DNA of 64,000 bases, from the NCBI GenBank assembly GCA_964424985.1, contig CAYRKQ010000002.1, forward strand, positions 14,940 to 78,939. Direction: 5' to 3'. The notes under the pieces are model-generated. The model was not told the DNA's origin and did not search any database. It was given only the letters and a program-made list of their open reading frames with translations. The position numbers and the translations under genes are program-made. This stretch comes from CAYRKQ01 sp964424985. GTDB lineage: Bacteria > Patescibacteriota > Saccharimonadia > Saccharimonadales > UBA7683. Below, piece after piece: positions 7,904 through 14,920 of the stretch (position 1 is its first letter; each line of letters starts with the position of its first letter).

Positions 7904-8022
7904 ATATGCCCTTGTTTAGTTGCCTTTTAGCATAGAAAAATCTTGGGTTACCTGCGGTTTCTTTCTTAGTTGATTGACCTACAGATGTACCAAGCTGCTA
8001 AATTGCAAAAAGTTACCAAATA

Positions 8023-8052
8023 AGTGTAGCAAAAACCTACCACTGATGTCAA
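8023..8052 (-). promoter_or_regulatory. Sigma-70-type promoter of the rplC operon
   Basis: On the minus strand TTGACA (8052-8047) and TACACT (8028-8023) are separated by 18 bases, with an extended TGC before the -10. The predicted transcript has a leader of about 115 bases ahead of rplC. The -35 box lies just after the stop of the upstream membrane-protein gene. Confidence 0.7.
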
Positions 8053-8055
8053 CAG

Positions 8056-8325
8056 TTAGATTGTAATGCCAACAGGCAAGTAAAAACTGATGAACGTTGC
8101 GGCGAGTAAAACGGCGTATTCTATCTTACGATCTATCTGAAAATGTTCGTGCGAGGCAAAGAATAAACCTAGAATGAGGCCAAGAGGGATGCTAACGTGC
8201 TCAACCGACCCAAAAGAGACGTTCTCGAGGCGTACCCAAAAGGTGCCAAGAATAAAGAAAAGAACCAGTTTCAGAAAGTAAGTTGAATCTGATTCTTTTC
8301 GCGTCTTAGTTTTTCTTTTTACCAT
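8056..8325 (-). CDS. Small membrane protein, 89 aa, unknown
   Basis: A basic N-terminus (MVKRKTKTRKESD) is followed by three hydrophobic segments, approximately residues 16-31, 44-57 and 70-88, with charged loops between them. I recognise no family. The gene lies between rpsJ and rplC, normally neighbours, together with the YeaQ/GlsB-like gene. It is probably an inner-membrane protein of unknown role. Confidence 0.6.
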   Translation of the reverse strand: MVKRKTKTRKESDSTYFLKLVLFFILGTFWVRLENVSFGSVEHVSIPLGLILGLFFASHEHFQIDRKIEYAVLLAATFISFYLPVGITI

Positions 8326-8392
8326 TATGCTAATGATTAAAACACAGTTTTACAACGAAGTAAAAGCGTCGGAGAATGACAGAACGTAGAGC

Positions 8393-8656
8393 CTAAACGT
8401 GTTTTTTACCAGTAATGGCGCCTTTGATGAGCAAGAGTATGATTGCACCGGCGACTGCTACAAAGAAGCTTTGAAAGTTAAAGCCCGTAACTCCCGTGCC
8501 ATCAAAGAGGAAACCCGAAAGCCAGCCACCCAGCGCTGCACCGACGATGCCGACAACAATATTACCGACAGCTCCTTGCTCGTCGTTCGTTTTAAGAATA
8601 AGTGATGCAATCCAGCCTGCAATTGCTCCAAAAATGATCCAACTGATAATACCCAT
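8393..8656 (-). CDS. GlsB/YeaQ/YmgE-family small membrane protein
   Basis: The 87-aa product starts MGIISWIIFGAIAGWIASLI, then has GAVGNIVVGIVGAALGGWLSG and a third hydrophobic helix ending in GAITGKKHV. The Gly-rich three-helix pattern is that of the transglycosylase-associated (GlsB/YeaQ/YmgE) family, often stress-related. An AAGGAGG site precedes the ATG. It separates rpsJ from rplC. Confidence 0.85.
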   Translation of the reverse strand: MGIISWIIFGAIAGWIASLILKTNDEQGAVGNIVVGIVGAALGGWLSGFLFDGTGVTGFNFQSFFVAVAGAIILLLIKGAITGKKHV

Positions 8657-8730
8657 ACGCCCTCCTTATGTTAATGCTTATATTGTACTCCTTGGTGTCA
8701 AGCAAAACCAGTGCGGTGATTTTCAATTTT

Positions 8731-8823
8731 GCAATTTCTAATTCATTTTGATTTCAGCGCCTGCCCGCCATACTAGGCAGGCGGGTCGCAGCAATTTCTT
8801 AATTCATCTTTATCTCTGCATCG
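8731..8823 (-). repeat. Partial duplication of the rpsJ 3' end around a palindrome
   Basis: The last codons of rpsJ (8791-8823) recur degenerately at 8731-8764. The second copy reads AGAEIKMN-stop, against AGCDAEIKMN-stop in the gene. The shared codons differ only at third positions (GCA/GCT, GAG/GAA, ATA/ATC, AAG/AAA, TAA/TAG). Both copies continue into GAAATTGC. Between them is a GC-rich hairpin with 8-bp arms (8758-8765 and 8776-8783, loop 10), of the CGCCTGCC...GGCAGGCG type common in CPR spacers. Confidence 0.75.
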
Positions 8824-9122
8824 CAGCCTGCGGGCAAAGATAGGTTCATCAATGAATCAACGGTTTTAGGTGTTGGCTCTAAGATGTCGATTAAGCGTTT
8901 GTGAACGCGCATTTCAAACTGCTCCATACCTTTTTTGTAGACATGCGGGCTTTTCACTACCGTGTACTTGCTCTTACGAGTTGGCAGTGGAATCGGACCG
9001 TTGATAGTCGCCCCTGTTCTAAGGGCGGTATCGATAATCTGCTTTGCTGACTGATCAATAATTTTGTGGTCGTACGCCTTAAGACGAATACGAATCTTCT
9101 GCTTTGGTGCTACTTCTGACAT
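8799..9122 (-). CDS. rpsJ: 30S ribosomal protein S10 (uS10)
   Basis: The 107-aa product has KIRIRLKAYDHKIIDQSAKQ and the LPTRKSKYTVVKSPHVYKK loop. An AAGGAG site precedes the start. uS10 is a 30S head protein and also the NusE partner of NusB in antitermination. It is not followed directly by rplC as in most bacteria, and its 3' end has a degenerate second copy downstream. Confidence 0.97.
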   Translation of the reverse strand: MSEVAPKQKIRIRLKAYDHKIIDQSAKQIIDTALRTGATINGPIPLPTRKSKYTVVKSPHVYKKGMEQFEMRVHKRLIDILEPTPKTVDSLMNLSLPAGCDAEIKMN

Positions 9123-9139
9123 GTTTTGACTCCTTCTTG

Positions 9140-9166
9140 CCCTCCGTAGCTTTACGCGAAGGAGGG
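9140..9166. repeat. REP-like palindrome in the rpsJ leader
   Basis: CCCTCC (9140-9145) and GGAGGG (9161-9166) form a stem around a 15-base loop containing gtagctttacgcgaa. On the rpsJ transcript the 5' arm CCCTCCTT is complementary to the rpsJ ribosome-binding site (GAAGGAG, a few bases downstream), so the hairpin could compete with initiation. I recall this motif as common in CPR assemblies. Confidence 0.6.
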
Positions 9167-9300
9167 TCGGTGTGATGTAACATCTACAAACGGCTATTGA
9201 GAGTCCGAATGACGACTTTTAGTCACCACGATTAATTTACTAACATATTTTATAACACTTCTTGGTAAAAACAAAATGGTCTACTTGACCCTATCTTCTT

Positions 9301-9330
9301 ATTATAGCATACTTGTCAAGTAATTGTCAA
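9301..9330 (-). promoter_or_regulatory. Promoter of rpsJ with tandem TTGACA boxes
   Basis: On the minus strand TATAAT (9306-9301) is preceded by TG-C and lies 18 bases from TTGACA (9330-9325). A second TTGACA (9319-9314) sits within the spacer. The predicted rpsJ leader is about 170 bases. The promoter lies just after the coiled-coil gene at 9343. Confidence 0.7.
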
Positions 9331-9342
9331 TAATTATCTCTG

Positions 9343-9732
9343 TTATTTTGGTAAGGTAACACCAGCTTGCTTGGCGGTAATTTGTAACTGTTCGTAGGTA
9401 GTGTGGATCTTTTGTTCGAGAGTGAGCTTATTAAAACTTGGCGCACCAGCCTCTCGTTTTGCAAGCATCATATAAATTTCACGAATGTCGCCCTCAAGAC
9501 CCTTTACCTGGCCTTCCAGGTTATCAAACTTACCATTTAGGTTACGTACATCAGATTTTACCTCTGCCATGTCCTGTTTTAGTACTGACACATCCTTTTT
9601 TAAGACTGAAACATCCTGTTTGAGTTCTGAAACATCCTTTTCAAGCGTGTCAAAACGCGGTACGGCAAGCGTTTCAAAGCCCTCAATCACTACTTCGCGA
9701 ATTTTTTGGAGATCATCTTTTGTTAGTGACAT
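9343..9732 (-). CDS. Coiled-coil protein, 129 aa
   Basis: The protein has a short N-terminal helix (MSLTKDDLQKIREVVIEGFE). It then has near-perfect heptads VSELKQD, VSVLKKD, VSVLKQD, continuing to about residue 90, and a distinct 35-residue C-terminal segment. No enzyme motif or membrane segment is seen. Similar short coiled-coil proteins occur at 27748 and 28170. It lies between tuf and rpsJ and has its own promoter and no leader. Confidence 0.75.
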   Translation of the reverse strand: MSLTKDDLQKIREVVIEGFETLAVPRFDTLEKDVSELKQDVSVLKKDVSVLKQDMAEVKSDVRNLNGKFDNLEGQVKGLEGDIREIYMMLAKREAGAPSFNKLTLEQKIHTTYEQLQITAKQAGVTLPK

Positions 9733-9738
9733 GTAGTT

Positions 9739-9749
9739 ATTTTAGCACA
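9739..9749 (-). promoter_or_regulatory. Extended -10 of the coiled-coil gene (leaderless)
   Basis: TGTGC-TAAAAT on the minus strand ends six bases before the ATG at 9732. No clear -35 is seen, but the extended -10 is strong. Transcription would start at or next to the A of ATG. Confidence 0.6.
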
Positions 9750-9755
9750 GAATCT

Positions 9756-9786
9756 AAAAGAGGTGCTCGCAATGAACACCTCTTTT
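9756..9786 (-). terminator. Intrinsic terminator after tuf
   Basis: AAAAGAGGTG (9756-9765) and CACCTCTTTT (9777-9786) form a perfect 10-bp stem with an 11-base loop. On the minus strand it ends in TTTT. It follows tuf and its duplicated tail and precedes the next promoter. Confidence 0.7.
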
Positions 9787-9803
9787 TTGTTACGTTAGAT
9801 CTA

Positions 9804-9869
9804 CTATTTAGTGATCTTAGTAATGGTAGCACGAATTACGAAATGTTATTTCGTAATTTTCGTAACAAC
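9804..9869 (-). repeat. Duplicated tuf 3' end with inverted repeat over the stop
   Basis: tuf ends VVTKITK-TAA (9846-9869). Fifteen bases further on and in the same frame, the sequence reads ATITKITK-TAG-TAG (9804-9830), with the shared TKITK residues encoded by mostly different synonymous codons. A perfect 11-bp inverted repeat (AATTACGAAAT at 9834-9844, ATTTCGTAATT at 9848-9858) is centred on the tuf stop codon. It looks like a displaced older end of the gene. Confidence 0.65.
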
Positions 9870-11027
9870 ACCAGCACCCACGGTGCGGCCACCTTCGCGG
9901 ATTGCGAAGCGGAGACCATCATCCATGGCGATTGGAGCGAGTAGCTTTACCTTGAAGGTGACAGTATCACCAGGCATAACCATCTCTTTGTCGGCTGGAA
10001 GTTCAACTTCACCAGTTACATCAGTTGTACGGAAGTAGAACTGTGGTTTGTAACCCTTGAAGAATGGTGTGTGACGGCCACCTTCTTCTTTGGTAAGAAT
10101 GTAGACTTCAGCGTCAAACTCTGTATGAGGAGTGATCGTACCGACTTTGGCCAAAACTTGACCGCGCTCGATATCTTCACGCTCAATACCACGAAGCAAA
10201 ATACCTGCGTTATCACCGGCCATACCTTTATCAAGAGATTTCTTGAAGGCCTCGATACCAGTTACCACAGACTTCTTCGTTTCACGAATACCAACAATTT
10301 CAACTTCGTCGTTGACGTTTACCACACCAGTTTCAATACGACCGGTGGCAACCGTACCACGACCCTTAATTGAGAACACGTCTTCGATAGGCATTAGGAA
10401 TGGCTTGTCAAGATCGCGAGTTGGTTCAGGAATGAAGTCGTCCATTGCCTTCACGAGCTCCATAATGGCGTCTTCGTCAGATGCTGAACCTTCCAAAGCT
10501 TTGGTAGCAGAACCTTTGATGATTGGGCAATCACGGTCGAATTCGTACTTGGCAAGCAAGTCACGAACGTCTTCTTCAACAAGCTCAACCAATTCAGCGT
10601 CAGCCAAGTCCATTTTGTTGAGGAATACCAGAATTTTTGGCACACCAACTTGCTTGGCAAGCAGTACGTGTTCACGAGTCTGAGGCATTGGGCCATCAGC
10701 TGCTGAAACAACCAAAATGGCGCCGTCGATTTGAGCAGCACCAGTGATCATGTTCTTCACATAGTCGGCGTGGCCTGGCATATCAACGTGAGCGTAGTGT
10801 CGCTTTTCAGTTTCATATTCCTGGTGAGACGTTGCAATGGTAATACCACGCTGTCGTTCTTCAGGTGCGTTATCGATCTGCGCGTAGTCGATTTTCTTAT
10901 TAACGTCGCTTGGTAGTTTCTTCGCTAGTACAGTTGTAATAGCTGCAGTCAAAGTGGTTTTACCGTGGTCGACGTGACCCATAGTACCAACGTTGACATG
11001 AGGCTTTGATCGATCAAAATCTGCCAT
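9846..11027 (-). CDS. tuf: Elongation factor Tu
   Basis: The 393-aa product is full length: GHVDHGKTTL P-loop near residue 18, DMPGHADYVKNM switch II, NKMD and SA(T)KALEG guanine motifs, then domains 2 and 3 to GAGVVTKITK. It delivers aminoacyl-tRNA to the ribosome. Only one copy is in the window. It has its own promoter (11174-11202) and a leader of about 140 bases with AAAGGA before the start. Confidence 0.99.
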   Translation of the reverse strand: MADFDRSKPHVNVGTMGHVDHGKTTLTAAITTVLAKKLPSDVNKKIDYAQIDNAPEERQRGITIATSHQEYETEKRHYAHVDMPGHADYVKNMITGAAQIDGAILVVSAADGPMPQTREHVLLAKQVGVPKILVFLNKMDLADAELVELVEEDVRDLLAKYEFDRDCPIIKGSATKALEGSASDEDAIMELVKAMDDFIPEPTRDLDKPFLMPIEDVFSIKGRGTVATGRIETGVVNVNDEVEIVGIRETKKSVVTGIEAFKKSLDKGMAGDNAGILLRGIEREDIERGQVLAKVGTITPHTEFDAEVYILTKEEGGRHTPFFKGYKPQFYFRTTDVTGEVELPADKEMVMPGDTVTFKVKLLAPIAMDDGLRFAIREGGRTVGAGVVTKITK

Positions 11028-11173
11028 ATATTTGTAAATCCTTTCGTATTTACATGAGTCATGAGGTTTGAGTCATGAGTCATGAAAACAGATTGTTAAT
11101 TTAATGATTTGTCACGCGGTCCTTATTATTAAAGTTTGCACTCTAACAACGCCCTCACGCGAGATACCTCACA

Positions 11174-11202
11174 AGTATATATTACTTTTCATCTAGTATC
11201 AA
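11174..11202 (-). promoter_or_regulatory. Promoter of tuf
   Basis: TTGATA (11202-11197) and TATACT (11179-11174) are 17 bases apart on the minus strand. The leader to the tuf start contains four TGACTCA-like words (forward TGAGTCATGAG) between 11063 and 11085, of unknown meaning. Confidence 0.65.
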
Positions 11203-11246
11203 GGATTAATCTTCGATAATTATTGCAATTTCACGAACTATAGCAA

Positions 11247-11492
11247 CTAGTACTTGGGACAAGAAGGTATGTCGGCAGCTGGGGATACAACCCCTGGGAG
11301 CAGATGGTTGCCAATTTTGCGAATCAGATTAGGCTTTGGTTCGGTGAGTGGACCCGTGCATTCATCACTGCAGCGTGTTGACTCTTCTGGAATATCTGAG
11401 AAACCGTCAACCGTTAGATCTGTTTTTCTATGTGCTTGTTCAACCAACTTTATTGGACAAACTCGCTCGTCTTGAGCACGTAATGTATCCAT
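11247..11492 (-). CDS. Orphan 81-aa cysteine-containing protein
   Basis: The protein starts MDTLRAQDERVCPIKLVEQA and has four cysteines (two in CSDEC, one near each end) and many prolines. It has no signal peptide. I recognise no family. It is a single gene between fusA and tuf with a strong, apparently leaderless promoter whose -35 begins right after the fusA stop. Confidence 0.6.
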   Translation of the reverse strand: MDTLRAQDERVCPIKLVEQAHRKTDLTVDGFSDIPEESTRCSDECTGPLTEPKPNLIRKIGNHLLPGVVSPAADIPSCPKY

Positions 11493-11498
11493 ATTTCT

Positions 11499-11528
11499 AT
11501 TATATCACACTATAACTTATTATGTCAA
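11499..11528 (-). promoter_or_regulatory. Strong promoter of the 11247-11492 orphan (leaderless)
   Basis: TTGACA (11528-11523), an 18-base spacer ending TGTGA, and TATAAT (11504-11499). The -10 ends six bases before the ATG at 11492, so the mRNA should have no ribosome-binding site. The TGTG-A-TATAAT ending recurs at 27714 and, with small changes, at 45618. Confidence 0.75.
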
Positions 11529-11529
11529 G

Positions 11530-13617
11530 TTACTTGGATCGGTTGGCGATAACGGCTTCGGCTACGTTTGGTGGAACTTCGGCGTAGTGGTCTAGTTCCA
11601 TTGTGCTTGAAGCGCGGCCTTGGGTCATGGAGCGGATGTCGGTGGTGTAGCCGAACATTTCGGCGAGCGGTACGAAGGCGTCAATTACCTTGGCGTTGGA
11701 GCGGTCTTCCATGCTTTCAACGCGGCCACGACGAGAGTTAAGGTCGCCAATGACGTCACCCATGAACTCTTCAGGCACCACCACTTCAACTTTCATAATC
11801 GGTTCAAGCAGTACTGGCGCGGCTTGCTTCACACCGGCTTGCAGTGCCATTGAACCGGCAATTTTAAAGGCCATTTCGTTGGAGTCGACATCGTGGTAAC
11901 TACCATCATAGAGTTCGGCTGAAATGTCTACGACCGGATAGCCGGCAATCACACCGTTACCCATCGCTTCTTTCACACCAGCTTCTACCGGCTTGATGTA
12001 TTCCTGAGGGACAACACCACCTTTAATGGAGTTGATGAATTCAAAGCCCTTGCCTGGTTCTTGCGGCCTAAGACGAAGCCAGACATCACCGTACTGACCA
12101 CGGCCACCAGATTGTTTAATAAACTTACCCTGAATTTCAGTTTCTTTCTTGATAGTTTCACGGTACGCAACCTGCGGTTGGCCAATGTTGGCTTCAACTG
12201 AGAATTCACGTTTCATACGATCAACCAAGATCTCAAGGTGAAGTTCACCCATACCAGAAATAATGGTCTGGCCGGTTTCTTCGTCTGAATGCACGCGGAA
12301 AGTTGGATCTTCTTCAGCCAGACGTTGCAGGGCGAGAGCCATCTTTTCTTGATCGGCCTTGGTTTTTGGCTCAATAGCAATTGAAACAGGCGGTTCAGGG
12401 AAGGTAATGCTTTCTAGAATAATTGGATTACTGAGATCACACAGGGTGTTACCGGTTGTTACTTTTTTAAGTCCGACAATTGCGGCAATATCACCAGCTT
12501 CAACTTCCGTGACGTCTTCCCGCTTGTCGGCATGCATACGAACCAAACGGCCAACACGCTCTTTTTCACCCGTCGTGCTATTAAGAATGTATGAGCCGGC
12601 CTCGATTTTACCCGAGTACACACGGAAGAAACAGAGCTTGCCCATAAATGGATCAGTTGCAATTTTAAAAGCAAGTGCCGCAAATGGTTGATCGTTGGCA
12701 GGCTTTCGTTCGATTTCATCGCCAGATTTCGTATGTGTACCCCAGACAGAACCACGATCAATCGGGCTTGGCAAGAACTCAGCCATAAGGTCGAGTACTT
12801 TTTCGACAATCACACCGCGGCCATCACCACCGGTAACGAGGAAGAGCTGACCTGAAAGCACGCCTTTGCGGAGCGCGGCGCGGAAATCTTCGTTAGAAAT
12901 TGATTCTTCACCTTCTTCGAGGTATTTCATCATAAGGTCATCGTCAAATTCAACGGCAGCTTCTACAAGCAGTGAGCGAGCGTTCTTAGCCTTCTCCAGC
13001 ATGTCTTCAGGAATCTCACCTTCAACGAGCTGTTTGTCATGATATTCGGTGTAGGTATAAGCCTTCATTTCAAGAAGATCTACTACGCCGTTGATGCTTT
13101 GTTCAAAACCAATTGGAATATGGACGGCCAGTGCGCGCTTGGTAAGCCGGGCATGAATAGTTTCGAGAGATTTCCAGAAGTCACCACCAGTTTGATTGAT
13201 TTTATTAATAAAGCAAACGCGTGGAACACCGTATTTATCGGCTTGTCGCCAGACGGTCTCAGATTGCGATTCCACGCCCATTTTACCGTCAAAGACAGTT
13301 ACCGCACCGTCAAGCACACGAAGTGAACGCTCAACTTCAACGGTAAAGTCAATGTGACCTGGGGTATCAATAATATTGATCTGATGACCCTTCCAAAAAC
13401 AAGTAACGGCTGCAGAGGTAATAGTGATACCACGCTCTTTTTCTTGTTCCATCCAGTCGGTTGTTGCGCCGTCGCCTTCGCCACGAACAACACCAATTTT
13501 GTGGTTAATACCCGTTCGGTACAGAATACCTTCAGTAGTGGTAGTTTTACCGGCATCAATGTGCGCGATAATACCGACGTTACGTAATTTTTCTAAATCA
13601 ATCTTCTTTGTTGCCAT
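11530..13617 (-). CDS. fusA: Elongation factor G
   Basis: The 695-aa product has NVGIIAHIDAGKTTTTEGIL, the DTPGHIDFTVEVERS switch II region, NKINQTGGDF and all downstream domains to the C-terminus (RGRASSTMELDHYAEVPPNV). It drives translocation. It is separated from rpsG by a 106-codon orphan. AAAGGA lies before the start. Confidence 0.99.
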   Translation of the reverse strand: MATKKIDLEKLRNVGIIAHIDAGKTTTTEGILYRTGINHKIGVVRGEGDGATTDWMEQEKERGITITSAAVTCFWKGHQINIIDTPGHIDFTVEVERSLRVLDGAVTVFDGKMGVESQSETVWRQADKYGVPRVCFINKINQTGGDFWKSLETIHARLTKRALAVHIPIGFEQSINGVVDLLEMKAYTYTEYHDKQLVEGEIPEDMLEKAKNARSLLVEAAVEFDDDLMMKYLEEGEESISNEDFRAALRKGVLSGQLFLVTGGDGRGVIVEKVLDLMAEFLPSPIDRGSVWGTHTKSGDEIERKPANDQPFAALAFKIATDPFMGKLCFFRVYSGKIEAGSYILNSTTGEKERVGRLVRMHADKREDVTEVEAGDIAAIVGLKKVTTGNTLCDLSNPIILESITFPEPPVSIAIEPKTKADQEKMALALQRLAEEDPTFRVHSDEETGQTIISGMGELHLEILVDRMKREFSVEANIGQPQVAYRETIKKETEIQGKFIKQSGGRGQYGDVWLRLRPQEPGKGFEFINSIKGGVVPQEYIKPVEAGVKEAMGNGVIAGYPVVDISAELYDGSYHDVDSNEMAFKIAGSMALQAGVKQAAPVLLEPIMKVEVVVPEEFMGDVIGDLNSRRGRVESMEDRSNAKVIDAFVPLAEMFGYTTDIRSMTQGRASSTMELDHYAEVPPNVAEAVIANRSK

Positions 13618-13620
13618 GTA

Positions 13621-13941
13621 TTAATTTCCTTTAATCTCTACTTTTGATATCGTTTCCTGGTTTGCTTGGCGCATATTTTCACATATTCTCCATGTAGCAG
13701 TCACATTGGTGCCACTATATTGTTCCGTGCCCTCTTCCCACCTTGTTATCACAGTTCTTTGAACTGAAGTAGAAAAACCTTTTTCGCCTAACTGTTTGGC
13801 CGTTTCTTCAGATATTTCTATTCGCTCATATTGGGGAGTGATAACACAACCCTTGTCAACAATAGTGCCTGACTCGACTCTTGTACACATCAAGCCTTGA
13901 TCAGGGGGACTATACGGACATGGAGTCTCGTGAGTAGTCAT
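13621..13941 (-). CDS. Orphan 106-aa protein between rpsG and fusA
   Basis: I place the start at 13941 (MTTHETPCPYSPPDQGLMC), one base after the rpsG stop; a start 10 codons upstream lies inside rpsG. The protein has four cysteines (CPYS, MCTR, KGCV, RICEN), is otherwise hydrophilic, and has no recognised domain. The next gene, fusA, starts three bases after its stop. It is another orphan inside a universal operon. Confidence 0.65.
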   Translation of the reverse strand: MTTHETPCPYSPPDQGLMCTRVESGTIVDKGCVITPQYERIEISEETAKQLGEKGFSTSVQRTVITRWEEGTEQYSGTNVTATWRICENMRQANQETISKVEIKGN

Positions 13942-13942
13942 A

Positions 13943-14422
13943 TTAGAACCTTGCGAAGTGAGCGAAGGCACGGTTGGCGTCGGCCATCTTGTGGGTGTCT
14001 TCTTTTTTCTTTACTGCTGATCCGGCCATGTTATGAGCGTCGACGATCTCGCTTGAAAGGCGTTTCCAGTACGGCATCCCTTTTCGAGAGCGGGCTGCGG
14101 TAACAAACCACATCATACCAAGGTGAGTTTTTCGGTGGCCTTCAACAGGAAATGGCACTTGGTAGTTGGCGCCACCAACTCGGCGACCTTTTACTTCAAC
14201 TGATGGAAATACGTTTTTCAGAGACTCTTCAAGAGCTTGAAGTGGGTCTTCAATCTTGAGTTTCTTGGCAGCATCTTCCATAGCCATGTAGACAGCTTTT
14301 TCAGCCGAAGCCTTTTTGCCATCTACCATAGACTTGTTTATAAGGCGCTGAACAAGTACTGAATCATACTTACGATCAGGATCTGGGTTAACTTGCAGTG
14401 ATTTAGTCTTTTTCCTAGGCAT
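13943..14422 (-). CDS. rpsG: 30S ribosomal protein S7 (uS7)
   Basis: The 159-aa product has MPRKKTKSLQVNPDPDRKYD, LVQRLINKSMVDGKKASAEK and the C-terminal HKMADANRAFAHFARF. It nucleates 30S head assembly and often autoregulates the str operon. Its start overlaps the rpsL stop (TAATG). Confidence 0.98.
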   Translation of the reverse strand: MPRKKTKSLQVNPDPDRKYDSVLVQRLINKSMVDGKKASAEKAVYMAMEDAAKKLKIEDPLQALEESLKNVFPSVEVKGRRVGGANYQVPFPVEGHRKTHLGMMWFVTAARSRKGMPYWKRLSSEIVDAHNMAGSAVKKKEDTHKMADANRAFAHFARF

Positions 14423-14835
14423 TATTTGCTCGCTTTCTTGGTGCCGTATTTAGAGCGGCCTTGTTTGCGATCAGATACGCCTTGAAGGTCGAGGTTGCCA
14501 CGAACAATGTGGTAACGAACACCTGGAAGATCTGGAACACGTCCACCACGTACAAGTACAACAGCGTGTTCTTGCAAGTTGTGGCCTTCGCCGCCAATGT
14601 AAGCCCAGACTTCTTGTCCGTTTGAAAGTCGCACACGAGCAACTTTACGTAGAGCTGAGTTTGGCTTACGAGGTGTTTTGGTAGTTACTTTAATACAGAC
14701 ACCACGCTTGAATGGCGCTGGCTTCTCGTAGTTCTTGGTCTTTAGCGTGTTGGTTACTTTGCGTAATGCAGCAGTTTTCACCTTTTTGCCGGCGCTTTTA
14801 CGAGGTTTTCGTACTAGTTGGTTAATGGTTGGCAT
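14422..14835 (-). CDS. rpsL: 30S ribosomal protein S12 (uS12)
   Basis: The 137-aa product starts MPTINQLVRKPRK; two upstream codons in frame are ignored because GGAGG lies correctly before this ATG. The decoding loops TKTPRKPNSALRKVARVRL and GGRVPDLPGVRYHIVRG are intact, including the usual lysines at the streptomycin-linked positions. The ribosome-binding site sits inside the hairpin at 14839-14857. Confidence 0.98.
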   Translation of the reverse strand: MPTINQLVRKPRKSAGKKVKTAALRKVTNTLKTKNYEKPAPFKRGVCIKVTTKTPRKPNSALRKVARVRLSNGQEVWAYIGGEGHNLQEHAVVLVRGGRVPDLPGVRYHIVRGNLDLQGVSDRKQGRSKYGTKKASK

Positions 14836-14838
14836 CAG

Positions 14839-14857
14839 CAAACACCTCCGGTGTTTG
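14839..14857 (-). promoter_or_regulatory. Hairpin sequestering the rpsL ribosome-binding site
   Basis: CAAACACC (14839-14846 forward) and GGTGTTTG (14850-14857) form a perfect 8-bp stem with a 3-base loop. On the mRNA the loop and 3' arm contain GGAGG, four bases from the end of the arm, just before the ATG at 14835. This could block initiation of the str operon unless a ribosome or protein opens it. Confidence 0.6.
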
Positions 14858-14920
14858 TGGTAGATGGTAGTTGGTAGCTAGTATTTGGCATAGGAATTGA
14901 TTGTAACAGATCAGACATGT

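Noticed and set aside
9831..9848. Programmed readthrough of the tuf stop
   Set aside because: The extension is in frame, but rpsJ has the same structure out of frame, so a shared DNA event explains both better than readthrough.
390..14000. Frame-shadow ORFs opposite ribosomal genes and rpoBC
   Set aside because: Many open frames on the plus strand lie wholly within conserved genes, lack start signals and show no family resemblance.
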